Shown: positions 7,622 through 16,022 of the stretch, piece after piece | Position numbering within the stretch: the first letter of the stretch is position 1 | How the letters are laid out: every line of letters starts with the position of its first letter | Source of the DNA: Actinotalea soli | Lineage (GTDB): Bacteria > Actinomycetota > Actinomycetes > Actinomycetales > Cellulomonadaceae | NCBI RefSeq assembly: GCF_017565425.1 | Contig: NZ_JAGEMK010000003.1 | Span: 310,001-374,000 of the forward strand | Length of the DNA: 64,000 nucleotides | Direction of reading: 5' to 3' | Made by a program: the position numbers and the translations under genes | The notes under the pieces: model-generated | Seen by the model: the letters and a program-made list of their open reading frames with translations, nothing else | Told to the model about the DNA's origin: nothing | Database searches by the model: none

Positions 7622-9348
7622 CCTGTGCCCTCGTCCTCGGACGCAGCCGTCCGCCCCGTGGCGACCCCGAGCTCGCCGGGACCCTCCTGCTGCCCGTCGG
7701 AGCCTCTGGAGCCGGAGGCCATCGCGATGGCCGCCTCGAGGGCCACCCAGACGGCCGCGACCAGGATGACCACGTCCATGCCGAGGAGCAGCCAGTTCTG
7801 GTCCTCGTAGAACTGCACCGCCTGGACCACCAGCGCGTACACCGACATCACGACGAGGAAGGCCAGGGGGACGAGGGCCGGCCAGGCGCTGCGCCCCAGA
7901 CGGACCAGGATCACGGCGACGATCGCGAGGGTCAGGGCGGCGAGCAGCTGGTTGGTCGTCCCGAAGAGCGGCCAGATCACCATGCCGCCGCTTCCGTCCG
8001 CCCCCGCACCGAAGGCCAGCGCGAGGCACACCACCAGAGCGATGACCGTCCCGAGGAGCTTGCCGATCCGGACGCCTGCCAGCCCTGCGGCTTCCTGGAC
8101 GACGAAGCGCTGGAGACGGAGACCGGTGTCCATGGTGGTCGCCGCGAAGAGGATCGCCATCGTCGCGAGGACCGTGGCGGCCAGCCCCGAGGACACCGGG
8201 AGCCCGGCGCTGAGGATCGTCGCCCCGCCGGTCACGAAGGCGTCGACCCCGCCCGCCCCGAACTCGGCGTAGACCTCCTGCCAGTCGGCGAGGGTCGCGA
8301 AGCCCGCGGTGCAGGCGATGATCGCGCCGAGGGCGAGCAGGCCCTCGCCGACCGCTCCGAAGTAGCCGACGAACCGTGCGTCGCTCTCCTTGTCGAGCTG
8401 CTTGGACGTGGTGCCCGAGGCCACCATGCCGTGGAATCCGGAGATCGCACCGCAGGCGATCGTCACGAACAGCAGAGGCACCAGGCTGGGCGTACCGGCG
8501 GGGATCGCGGTGTTGACGCTCGGTGCCACGATCGTCGGACCTGCGACGAGGACCGCCCCGTAGAGGATCCCGAGCCCGACGAAGAGCTGCAGGCCGTTGA
8601 TGTAGTCCCGAGGCTGCAGCAGCACCCACACGGGGAGCACCGAGGCGACCCCCGCGTAGAGGAACAGGACGATGATCCAGACGGACTGCGCGCCCAGGCC
8701 GAGAACCGTCTCAGGGAGCTCGACGGGCACCTGGTTCCCCACGAGGATCAGCGCGTAGAGGGCCACGATGCCGCCGACGGAGGGCCAGAGGAGCCCGACC
8801 CGGTACCGGTAGATGAGCTGGCCGATGACCAAGGCCACCGCGATGGCACCCCAGGTGGGGATGACGGCCGAGGGGCGCGAGACCAGCAGTCCGCTGATGA
8901 CGACGGCGAAGGCCGCGTTCACCATGAGCAGGAGGAGGAAGATGACGACCAGGAAGAGGTTGCGGCCGCGGGCACCGATGTAGCGCCCGGACAGGGCCCC
9001 CATGGACTGGCCCCGGTTGCGCACGCTCGCCCAGAGCGCGCCGAGGTCGTGCATGCCGGCGAAGAAGACCGTGCCGAGGGTCACCCAGAGGAAGGCAGGC
9101 ACCCAGCCCCAGATCACCGCGACGGCCGGACCCACGATGGGCGCGGCGCCCGCGACCGAGGTGAAGTGGTGGCCCCAGAGGACGAGCCTGTGGGTGGGGA
9201 CGAAGTCCACGCCGTCCTCGAGCTCGTGGGCCGGGGTGCGGAAGGCGGGGTCCAGCCGGTAGATGCGGTTCGCGAGGAAGCGCGAGTAGAGCAGGTAGCC
9301 GAGGGTCATCATCACGATCCCGACGACCAGGAGTACGAGCGCGTCCAT
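7618..9348 (-). CDS. cstA: CstA-family carbon starvation (pyruvate/peptide) transporter
   Basis: About 576 residues with some 15 hydrophobic segments. The CstA N-terminal block is clear: DFVPTHRLVLWGHHFTSVAG then PIVGPAVAVIWGW. The family includes E. coli CstA and BtsT, which import pyruvate or peptides when carbon is limiting; this is the shorter Gram-positive-like form. ATG 9348 is preferred to an upstream ATG at 9390 because GGAG stands six bases before it and the family starts there. The 3' end overlaps the cory-CC-star gene. A 258-base gap separates it from the divergent acylphosphatase gene. Substrate specificity cannot be read from the sequence. Confidence 0.92.
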   Translation of the reverse strand: MDALVLLVVGIVMMTLGYLLYSRFLANRIYRLDPAFRTPAHELEDGVDFVPTHRLVLWGHHFTSVAGAAPIVGPAVAVIWGWVPAFLWVTLGTVFFAGMHDLGALWASVRNRGQSMGALSGRYIGARGRNLFLVVIFLLLLMVNAAFAVVISGLLVSRPSAVIPTWGAIAVALVIGQLIYRYRVGLLWPSVGGIVALYALILVGNQVPVELPETVLGLGAQSVWIIVLFLYAGVASVLPVWVLLQPRDYINGLQLFVGLGILYGAVLVAGPTIVAPSVNTAIPAGTPSLVPLLFVTIACGAISGFHGMVASGTTSKQLDKESDARFVGYFGAVGEGLLALGAIIACTAGFATLADWQEVYAEFGAGGVDAFVTGGATILSAGLPVSSGLAATVLATMAILFAATTMDTGLRLQRFVVQEAAGLAGVRIGKLLGTVIALVVCLALAFGAGADGSGGMVIWPLFGTTNQLLAALTLAIVAVILVRLGRSAWPALVPLAFLVVMSVYALVVQAVQFYEDQNWLLLGMDVVILVAAVWVALEAAIAMASGSRGSDGQQEGPGELGVATGRTAASEDEGTG

Positions 9349-9606
9349 GTGTCTCCGATCAGCGATCCGGAGGACGTCGGACTGCACCACCCACCCCGGA
9401 CCGACCGCGGCCGGGCGCCCCGACCTCCTCGTCCGGGCCCAACCCGGCGGAGACTAGCAGCGCTCGCGCCGCCCCGCCTGCCGTGCTTCTCGTGCCAGGA
9501 CGTGGGATCCGCGGGCGCGGGCGTCAGCGCAGCGAGTGGTGGCCTTGTTCGCGACGTACCCCTGTGCGGTGTTGTCCACCGCGGCGGTGCTGGGCATGCT
9601 TGCCTG

Positions 9607-9876
9607 GTGATCCGACGTCGAGTGCTCGTCCGGGGTCGCGTGCAAGGGGTCGGGTACCGCTGGGCCTGCGAGGCCGAGGCCACGCGACGCGGGGTCGCGG
9701 GCTGGGTGCGCAACCGGGCCGACGGCGCGGTCGAGGCGGTGCTCGAAGGGCCGGAGGCCGAGGTCGAGCAGGTGCTGGCCTGGACCCGGCACGGGCCGGG
9801 TCAGGCTCGGGTCGAGGAGGTCGTGGTCGAGGCCGCGGAGCCCGAGGGTCTCGTCGGCTTCCGCATCACGGGATGA
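9607..9876 (+). CDS. acyP: Acylphosphatase
   Basis: An 89-residue protein spanning the whole acylphosphatase fold. It has the phosphate-loop motif VRGRVQGVGYRW (catalytic Arg in the loop) and the second signature GWVRNRADGAVEAVLEG containing the catalytic Asn. It hydrolyses the carboxyl-phosphate bond of acyl phosphates such as acetyl phosphate or 1,3-bisphosphoglycerate in the cytosol. The GTG start gives a protein beginning VIRRRVLVRG, the normal family length. It is monocistronic, divergent from cstA. Confidence 0.93.
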   Translation: MIRRRVLVRGRVQGVGYRWACEAEATRRGVAGWVRNRADGAVEAVLEGPEAEVEQVLAWTRHGPGQARVEEVVVEAAEPEGLVGFRITG

Positions 9877-9892
9877 GGTGGGGCGGTCTGCG

Positions 9893-9964
9893 TCAGTCCC
9901 AGAAGGGCGGCAGCTCGTCGTCCATCTCGTCGACGGGGATGTGGTCCAGGGTGGGTGCGCTCAT
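9893..9964 (-). CDS. Candidate 23-residue acidic peptide
   Basis: A tiny open frame, ATG to TGA, encodes MSAPTLDHIPVDEMDDELPP then FWD. The composition is acidic with an aromatic C-terminus. It lies between the acylphosphatase gene and the end of the luxS operon, on the operon strand and 110 bases downstream of it. There is no convincing ribosome site, and the -10-like CACTAG is too close to the ATG for a leaderless start. I do not recognise a family. It could be chance, but the frame has clean codon usage and a plausible start. Confidence 0.3.
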   Translation of the reverse strand: MSAPTLDHIPVDEMDDELPPFWD

Positions 9965-10050
9965 GCCTAGTGTCTTCGGCAGGTCTACCCCCGGACTTCA
10001 GGGACCTTTGGCGCAGAGGATGTGAACAGTCTGTTACGACGCCTCCGGCA

Positions 10051-10068
10051 CGGCGCCTCGTGGCGCCG
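10051..10068 (-). terminator. Hairpin downstream of luxS operon
   Basis: CGGCGCC and GGCGCCG form a 7-bp perfect stem around TCGT, seven bases beyond the Rieske stop codon in the direction of transcription. There is no U-tract, which is usual for actinobacterial terminators. Confidence 0.5.
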
Positions 10069-10074
10069 CAGACC

Positions 10075-10497
10075 TCAGGCCTCGTAGACCTGGCCGTCCT
10101 CGAGCCTCAGTTCGATCGTGGCCAGCGGCTCGGTCGCCGGCCCCTCGAGGTTCTCCCCCGTCGCCGGGTCGAAGACCGACTGGTGGCACGGGCACACCAG
10201 CTCCTCACCCTCGGCTGCCACGGTGCAGCCCTGGTGGGTGCAGACCCCGCTGAGCCCTACGACGTCGTCCTGGCCGGTCCGGCTCACCACGACCGGGCCG
10301 CCGGCCGACCCGGTCACGACCACGGCCCCGCCGATCGGGACGGCGTCGAGGGCGACGAGGGCCCCTGACGCGGTCGGGGCGTCGGGGTCGGGGGCGGCGG
10401 GCCCGGGGCCACCCCTCGCACAGGCGGCCAGCGCCCCCACGCCCACGACCATCCCCGAGACCGCGAGGGCCTCGCGGCGGTTCAGGGCCGGGCTCAT
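10075..10497 (-). CDS. Rieske 2Fe-2S lipoprotein, Tat-type signal
   Basis: A 140-residue protein with the two Rieske cluster boxes CTHQGC and CPCHQS (two Cys and two His ligands) in the C-terminal half. The N-terminus has a twin-arginine-like LNRREALAVSG run, a hydrophobic stretch and a lipobox-like LAAC. It is therefore probably folded with its cluster in the cytosol, exported by Tat and lipid-anchored outside. Stand-alone Tat Rieske proteins of this size are common in actinobacteria, but their electron partner is unknown. Its ATG overlaps the stop of the nucleosidase gene (ATGA), making it the third gene of the luxS-mtn unit. The link between a Rieske protein and methyl-cycle enzymes is unexplained. 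Confidence 0.87.
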   Translation of the reverse strand: MSPALNRREALAVSGMVVGVGALAACARGGPGPAAPDPDAPTASGALVALDAVPIGGAVVVTGSAGGPVVVSRTGQDDVVGLSGVCTHQGCTVAAEGEELVCPCHQSVFDPATGENLEGPATEPLATIELRLEDGQVYEA

Positions 10498-11192
10498 GAC
10501 ACCGCCGTCAGGACGCTCAGGACCACCGCCGCCGAACGGTCCGCGGCGTCGTCCACGTGGGTGAGGAAGTCCTCCCCCGCGACCGGGCCGCACAGGTCGG
10601 AGATGCCCCGCACCGCGAGGAACGGCACGTCGTACAGGTGGCAGGTCTGGGCGAGGGCCACCGACTCCATGTCGGTCGACAGGCCTGACGGGAAGGCGGT
10701 CCGCACGCCGTCGACCATCGCGGCGTCGATGAAGGAGTCCCCCGAGAGCATCGCCCCCGTCAGGACGCGCAGCCCCTCGGGTCCCGGGGTCGGCACGGCT
10801 CCGAGCAGGGCCTGACCGGGGGCGTAGGTCGGCGGCATGCCGGGCACCTGGCCGAGCGCGTACCCGAAGGCGCGGGCGTCCGCCCCCGAGTACACGTACT
10901 CGCTCCCGACGACGACGTCCCCGACGCGCACCTCGGCGCCGATCCCGCCGGCGCTGCCCGCGCTGATCAGCGCCCGCGGCCGGGTGCCGCCGATCGCCAC
11001 GGCCGCCGCGGCGGCGGCACTGACCAGGCCGATCCCGCTGCGCACCAGCAGCACGCTGCGGCCCTCGACCGACACCACGCGGTGCTCGGCCCGGCCCACC
11101 TGCGTGGCGCTCCCCACCGCCTGGGCGCGCTCGAGGAACGGCGCCGCCTCGTCGGCCATCGCCACGACGACGATCGCGTCCACGGAGATCAT
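10494..11192 (-). CDS. mtn: 5'-methylthioadenosine/S-adenosylhomocysteine nucleosidase
   Basis: A 232-residue member of the PNP/UDP family. Features are the N-terminal [12 protein letters not shown] with the catalytic Glu region, SAGSAGGI in the phosphate-like loop, DMESVALAQ (substrate-binding Met-Glu) and GISDLCG with the catalytic Asp. It cleaves S-adenosylhomocysteine to S-ribosylhomocysteine and adenine, and also methylthioadenosine. The product is the substrate of LuxS, whose gene is directly upstream; the ATG overlaps the luxS stop by four bases. The overlap means stoichiometric synthesis of the two consecutive enzymes. Confidence 0.93.
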   Translation of the reverse strand: MISVDAIVVVAMADEAAPFLERAQAVGSATQVGRAEHRVVSVEGRSVLLVRSGIGLVSAAAAAAVAIGGTRPRALISAGSAGGIGAEVRVGDVVVGSEYVYSGADARAFGYALGQVPGMPPTYAPGQALLGAVPTPGPEGLRVLTGAMLSGDSFIDAAMVDGVRTAFPSGLSTDMESVALAQTCHLYDVPFLAVRGISDLCGPVAGEDFLTHVDDAADRSAAVVLSVLTAVS

Positions 11193-11656
11193 GCGGAGAC
11201 CGTGCTCCATCCCTCGCGCCCGGCCAGGAAGGCCCGCGCGGCGTCCTGCGCACCCTCGAGGGTGTGGTTCGCACCCCAGCCGCACTGGACCTCGTTGGCT
11301 GCGGGGACCTCGCCGGCCTCGATCACGTCCTGGAGGGTGCGCTCGACGAGGGTCATGACCTCGTCGAGCTCCCACTCCCCTTGGAGGATGAGGTAGAAGC
11401 CCGTCTGGCACCCCATCGGCGAGAAGTCGATCACCCGGTCGCTGTGGTTGCGCGAGTGCTCGGCGACCATGTGCTCGAGGGAGTGCACCACGGGCATCTC
11501 GAGGTGGCCGTGGTTGGGCTGGCTGAAGCGGAGGTCGTACTTGGTGATCACGTCCCCCGCGGGCAGGGTCTTGGTGTCCGCGAGCCGCACGTAGGGCGGC
11601 GTGACGGTGCGGTGGTCGAGGTTGAAGGACTCGACGTTCATGCGGGGCTGGTTCAC
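11189..11656 (-). CDS. luxS: S-ribosylhomocysteine lyase LuxS
   Basis: A 155-residue LuxS of normal length. The iron ligands are visible in [12 protein letters not shown] (HxxEH) and in the late Cys of ANEVQCGWG; the catalytic Cys is in GCQTGF. It converts S-ribosylhomocysteine to homocysteine and DPD, the precursor of autoinducer-2. No Lsr or LuxP receptor gene is in the window, so a methyl-cycle role is better supported than signalling. It heads the luxS-mtn-Rieske operon. ATG 11656 is followed by family-typical residues. Confidence 0.95.
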   Translation of the reverse strand: MNQPRMNVESFNLDHRTVTPPYVRLADTKTLPAGDVITKYDLRFSQPNHGHLEMPVVHSLEHMVAEHSRNHSDRVIDFSPMGCQTGFYLILQGEWELDEVMTLVERTLQDVIEAGEVPAANEVQCGWGANHTLEGAQDAARAFLAGREGWSTVSA

Positions 11657-11759
11657 GGTGCGGTCCTCACATCGGTGGTGCGCGGTAACCCTGAGTGTTC
11701 CTCAGGACGGCGGGGGGCGGCCACTCCGACGACCGTCCCCTGGGCTGCGGCCCCCGAGG

Positions 11760-13400
11760 TCACCGCCGCCCGAGCTGCCCGGGGTAGAAGCCGAGCCGGG
11801 CGAGGGGCTCGACGAGCTGGGCCTCCTCGTAGGCGAAGTGCGAGTGCAGCGTGTCGGTGAGCGCGTCGACGGCGTCCTGCAGCTCCTCGAGATCCTGGGC
11901 CTCCTGGCGGATCACCGCGACGAGCGACCGGTCGAGGTTCTCGAGCACCTCGTGGATCACGTGGTGCTCGGCCTCGAGCCGGGCGATCACCGGCTCGAGG
12001 GTGGGCTCTGCCGAGCGCAGGTGCGGGAAGATCTGCGCGTCCTCGAGGCTGTGGTGCTGGGTGACCACCCGGCAGTAGGAGGCGCAGTACGCGCCCAGGG
12101 TCCACTGGTTCTGCCGCATGGTCATCGCGTTGATCGCCGACCGCGCCCGCCCGGCGTCGAGGGACCCGGCCCGCACCTGGTCGACCACGTCCCGGACCTG
12201 GGTGAGCTCGGCACGGAGCATGTCGTGCACCTCGACCAGGTGCCGACCCGCGGCGCGCCCCTCCTCGGTGTAGGTGACGGCCTCGGGGGGTGCCGCCTGG
12301 GGTCGGGTCTCCTCGTCGAGCAGGCTCTCCTCGCGCAGCCGCGCGGGGGCCGCCGTGACCGTGACCCCGAGGGCGGACTCCCGGACGGCAGACCCCGCGC
12401 CCGCCGCGACCTGGACCGATCCCCCGTCCGCCGTCTCCTCACGCCGACCCGACCTCGCCTCCGAGGGCTCGAGGTCGGCATCCGTGGCGACGGGCCCGCC
12501 GGACTGCCGTCGCTCGCGCTCGGTCCCGACCTGCTCACGGACCGCGGGCGCGACCTCCTGGGCCAGCACCTCGAGGGCGCGGGGATCGTCCCCGCCGAGG
12601 ATGAAGGTGCTCATGCCGTGCTCGAGCACGAGGTCCACGAGCTCGGCGACCCACTGCGCAGGAGGCCCCTGGAAGGGCCCGCCCCGCGAACCCTGGAACC
12701 GGCCCGAGATGTTGATCAGGCGGCGCACGGCCGCGGGGTCGCGCTCGGCGGCGGCCGCCGCCTCGTCGATCCGCGCGTTGGCCGCCGGCAGGTCGGCGAG
12801 CTCGAGGTACCCGAGGGAGGGCAGCCACCCGTCGGCGAGCCGACCGGTCAGGGCCAGCATCCGCGGCTTGTAGGCACCGAGCCAGATCGGGATGTCGTGG
12901 GCGGGGGCCGGGCCCCGCTTGGCGCCGTCCACCCGGTGGTGCTCGCCGTGCACCCGCAGCGGGCTGCGCTCCCCCTCGGCCCAGATCCCGCGGATGATCT
13001 CGATCGCCTCGGCCAGGGCGCGCACGCCCTGCCCCCCGGTGAGCCGCGACCCTCCCATGGCGACGATGGCGTCCCAGAAGGCACCGGCGCCCAGCCCGAG
13101 GTCGAGCCGTCCGCCGGTGAGCAGGTCCAAGCTCGCGGCGCTGCGTGCGAGCACCGCGGGCGGACGCAGCGGCAGGTTGATGACGTTGGGGGCGAGGTGG
13201 ACGGTGCCGGTCCGCGCCCCGACGTAGGAGAGCAGGGTCCAGGTGTCGTGGAAGCCCGGCTGGTACGGGTGGTCCTGGAAGGTCACCAGGTCCAGGCCCA
13301 CCTGCTCGGCGTGGACGGCGAGGTCGACCACGCGGGCGGGCTCGGCGTTGCTCGGGGTGAGGAAGGCGCCGAAGCGCAGGTCGTGCCCGTAGTCCGCCAC
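11760..13400 (-). CDS. LLM-class flavin/F420 oxidoreductase fused to hemerythrin HHE domain
   Basis: A 546-residue two-domain protein. Residues about 8-320 are a luciferase-like monooxygenase barrel (RFGAFLTPSN, LAPNVINLPLR, GLGAGAFW, IPIWLGAYKP). A charged, probably disordered linker covers about 325-405. Residues about 410-546 are a hemerythrin HHE four-helix bundle with HLVEVHDML, HHSLEDAQIFPHL, EAEHHVIHE and HSHFAYEE supplying di-iron ligands. The barrel would bind FMN or F420; the bundle would bind O2 or sense iron or redox state. GTG 13400 has GGAGGTGA eight bases upstream, the best ribosome site in the window. The substrate is unknown, and no F420 genes are nearby to settle the cofactor. 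Confidence 0.87.
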   Translation of the reverse strand: MADYGHDLRFGAFLTPSNAEPARVVDLAVHAEQVGLDLVTFQDHPYQPGFHDTWTLLSYVGARTGTVHLAPNVINLPLRPPAVLARSAASLDLLTGGRLDLGLGAGAFWDAIVAMGGSRLTGGQGVRALAEAIEIIRGIWAEGERSPLRVHGEHHRVDGAKRGPAPAHDIPIWLGAYKPRMLALTGRLADGWLPSLGYLELADLPAANARIDEAAAAAERDPAAVRRLINISGRFQGSRGGPFQGPPAQWVAELVDLVLEHGMSTFILGGDDPRALEVLAQEVAPAVREQVGTERERRQSGGPVATDADLEPSEARSGRREETADGGSVQVAAGAGSAVRESALGVTVTAAPARLREESLLDEETRPQAAPPEAVTYTEEGRAAGRHLVEVHDMLRAELTQVRDVVDQVRAGSLDAGRARSAINAMTMRQNQWTLGAYCASYCRVVTQHHSLEDAQIFPHLRSAEPTLEPVIARLEAEHHVIHEVLENLDRSLVAVIRQEAQDLEELQDAVDALTDTLHSHFAYEEAQLVEPLARLGFYPGQLGRR

Positions 13401-13483
13401 GAGGCGTCACCTCCGTGATAGTTGATTGCTCAACCATACGCCTCGCGGAGGCCTGGGGTCTCCCGCGGGCGGGACCGGCCCCG

Positions 13484-15952
13484 TCAGGCCCTGTCGTCCC
13501 TGAGCCGGACCACCGCGAGCGCGACGTCGTCGGTCGGACGCTCGGGGACGAGCTCCTGGAGCAGGGCGTCGCACAGGTCCTCGACGCCGAGGTCGGCGAG
13601 CCCGCCGAGCACGGTCCGGAGCCGGTCGAGCCCCGTCCGGTACCCCTCGTCCCGTCGCTCGAAGAGGCCGTCGGTGAAGAGCACGAGGGTCGAGCCCTCC
13701 GCGATCTCAGACTCGTGGTCCACCCGCTGACGCGCGTGGTCGATCCCCAGGAGCAGGTCGGGGCGGCTGGTCGCACCGAGCTCGATCACGTCCCCCTCCG
13801 CGGTCAGGACCAGCGGGGGCGGGTGGCCCGCGCTCGACCAGCACAGCCGGGCGCGGTGCAGGGTCCTGTCCTCCGGGGTCCGGACCAGGTTCGCGACCAG
13901 GACCGTCGCGGAGAGGCCCGCCTTGAGCACGTCGAGGGCCTCGTCCAGGCGCCTCAGCACCGAGGCAGGGTCCTCGCCCGTGGTCGCGGCGATGCCCCGC
14001 AGCAGCGCCCGGGCCTGGCCCATGGCCGCGGCGGCCTCGAGGTCGTGCCCGACGACGTCCCCGATCACCAGCGTGGTGACGTCCTGCTGGGCGACGAAGG
14101 CGTCGTACCAGTCTCCGCCGATGCGGGCCGCCTCGGCCGCAGGCTGGTAGCGCACCGCGATCTCGAGCCCTTCGACCTGCGGCGGCTCGGTCAGCAGGGA
14201 GCGCTGGAGGGTCTCGGCGACCTGGCGCTGCTGGGTGTAGAGCCGGGCGTTGTCGAGGGCCAGGGCCGCGCGTGAGGCGACGTCGAGGGCCGTGCCGAGG
14301 TCAGGCTCGGCCTGCCCCACCTGGGCGAGGCCGGCACGCCCGGCCACGCCGTAGAGGCTGAGCAGTCCGAGGGTCCGCCCCTGGGCACGCAAGGGCAGCA
14401 CGACGACGTCCTCGGGGGCGAGCTCGAGCAGGAGGTCGCGAGCCTCGCCCGGCTCGAGCATCGCGGCGATGCCCTCGGTAGCCCCTGCACGGTTCACCGT
14501 CGGCTCCCCCGAGGCCAGGGTCTGGGCGACGAAGGACGGGCCGCGGAGCGCGCCCAGGCGCAGCGCCGCGTAGCGCTCGACCGACGCCCGCCGGGCCGGG
14601 TCCTCGTGCCACGAGCCGAGGTCCTTGAGGCGCCGCCACTCGGGCCCCGGGCCGTCCTGCTCGACCAGGGACACGATGCACCACTCGGCGAGGGTCGGGA
14701 CGACGAGCTGGGCCAGGCGACCGACGGCCTCGTGCGCGTCCAGGGTGCCGGCGAGCTCCGAGGCGACGGCCGCGATGAGCTCCGAGCGTGCGACCGCGAG
14801 CCTGATCCGCGCCTCGTCGGCCCGGCGCTCGGTGATGTCGTGGAAGTAGACCGCGAGGCCGTCGACGTCGGGCCACGCACGCACCTCGTACCACCGGTCG
14901 AGCGGTGCCGGGTAGTACGCCTCGAAGGCCGTGGGGCGGCCGCTGTCCATCGCCCCGCGGTACTCGCGCTCGAAGGTCGAGCCGAGCGCCAGGGGGAAGA
15001 GCTCCCACAGGTCGTTGCCGAGCATCTCCTCCCGCGGCAGGCCGAGCAGCGTCTCGGCCCCGCGGTTGATGTAGCTGAACCGCCACTGCCGGTCGACCGA
15101 GAAGAACGCTGTCGTCATCGACTCGAGGATGCGCGCGACCCGCGCCTCCCCCTCGCGCAGGTCGGTCGTGTCGTAGGCGGCACCGATCACCCGTACCGCG
15201 GCGCCGTCGAGCCCGGGCAGCGCGCGTCCGCGGGCCTCGACCCGGCGCACCGAGCCGTCGGGCCGGACCACGCGGTACTCGGCGTCGTAGTCCCCGCAGG
15301 CGGCGATCGCTCCGTCCAGCGCCTCGCGGGTGTGCGGCAGGTCCTCGGGGTGCAGGCGCGCCTCGAACTCCTCGATGGTGCCCACGAACTCCTCGGGGGT
15401 GTACCCGAAGAGGGCCGTCAGCCGCTCGTCCCACACCAGGTGGCCCGTGGTCAGGTCCCAGTCGAAGCTGCCGATCCCGGCAGCAGCGAGGGCGAGGTCC
15501 GACCGTGCCCGGGTGGCCCGCAGGTCCCGCCACAGCGCGGCCTGCTCGACCTGAGCGACGACCGGGGTGGCGAGGCGGAGGAGCAGGTCGACCTCGGCCG
15601 GGGTCCAGGAGCTCTCAGCGGCCGCGTGCACCCCCAGGGCCCCCAGCGTGGCGCCGTCGGCCGGGGCGATCAGCGGGACCGCGAGCAGCCCGGCCTCGCC
15701 GACGGCGCCACGCCCCTGCGTCGCGCGCTCGAGCAGCGCGGACAGCTCGTGGGACCGGGGGCCGTGGACGACCTCCGGCCGACCGACCAGACGACGAGCC
15801 GTGGGCGTCAGGTGGACGGCGGCGCCGTGAGCGTCGAGGAGCTCGGCGGCCAGCGCCACGTGCACGGCGATCGCGTCCGCGGTCGGCGCCAGGCCGGCGT
15901 CGTTGCCCACACCGAGGAAGGCGTCGTCGGAGCCGTGCACGCGCCACCTCAC
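13484..15952 (-). CDS. GAF-PAS-PAS-GAF-SpoIIE multidomain PP2C phosphatase
   Basis: An 822-residue cytoplasmic signalling protein. In order: a degenerate GAF (about 1-160), a PAS with PAC (about 165-290, WDLTTGHLVWDERLTALFG), a second PAS (about 295-420, SVDRQWRFSYINRGAETLLG), a GAF (about 430-590) and a SpoIIE/RsbU-type PP2C domain (about 600-822). Phosphatase motifs include RIGGDWYDAF, IGDVVGHDLEA, SSAGHPPPLVL, LVLFTDGLFERRD and RPTDDVALAV. Such proteins dephosphorylate anti-anti-sigma factors to switch stress sigma factors. GTG 15952 is chosen for its GAGGAG site; ATG 15982 is the alternative. The open frame continues upstream but overlaps the divergent PBP gene. No anti-sigma kinase is nearby, so this is an orphan. 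Confidence 0.9.
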   Translation of the reverse strand: MRWRVHGSDDAFLGVGNDAGLAPTADAIAVHVALAAELLDAHGAAVHLTPTARRLVGRPEVVHGPRSHELSALLERATQGRGAVGEAGLLAVPLIAPADGATLGALGVHAAAESSWTPAEVDLLLRLATPVVAQVEQAALWRDLRATRARSDLALAAAGIGSFDWDLTTGHLVWDERLTALFGYTPEEFVGTIEEFEARLHPEDLPHTREALDGAIAACGDYDAEYRVVRPDGSVRRVEARGRALPGLDGAAVRVIGAAYDTTDLREGEARVARILESMTTAFFSVDRQWRFSYINRGAETLLGLPREEMLGNDLWELFPLALGSTFEREYRGAMDSGRPTAFEAYYPAPLDRWYEVRAWPDVDGLAVYFHDITERRADEARIRLAVARSELIAAVASELAGTLDAHEAVGRLAQLVVPTLAEWCIVSLVEQDGPGPEWRRLKDLGSWHEDPARRASVERYAALRLGALRGPSFVAQTLASGEPTVNRAGATEGIAAMLEPGEARDLLLELAPEDVVVLPLRAQGRTLGLLSLYGVAGRAGLAQVGQAEPDLGTALDVASRAALALDNARLYTQQRQVAETLQRSLLTEPPQVEGLEIAVRYQPAAEAARIGGDWYDAFVAQQDVTTLVIGDVVGHDLEAAAAMGQARALLRGIAATTGEDPASVLRRLDEALDVLKAGLSATVLVANLVRTPEDRTLHRARLCWSSAGHPPPLVLTAEGDVIELGATSRPDLLLGIDHARQRVDHESEIAEGSTLVLFTDGLFERRDEGYRTGLDRLRTVLGGLADLGVEDLCDALLQELVPERPTDDVALAVVRLRDDRA

Positions 15953-16022
15953 CCTGGCTCCTCGGTAGAGCCTCCGGATCATTGTCCACGACGGACCCGA
16001 CCTCCAGCGCCAGGGGGGTGCG

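Noticed and set aside
10023-10036. LexA-like GAAC...GTTA sequence near the luxS operon end
   Set aside because: Spacing is five instead of four bases and the right half-site is imperfect; no SOS gene adjoins.
11189-11656. LuxS as evidence for an AI-2 quorum-sensing system
   Set aside because: No AI-2 receptor or Lsr genes in view; operon partner Mtn points to methyl-cycle recycling.
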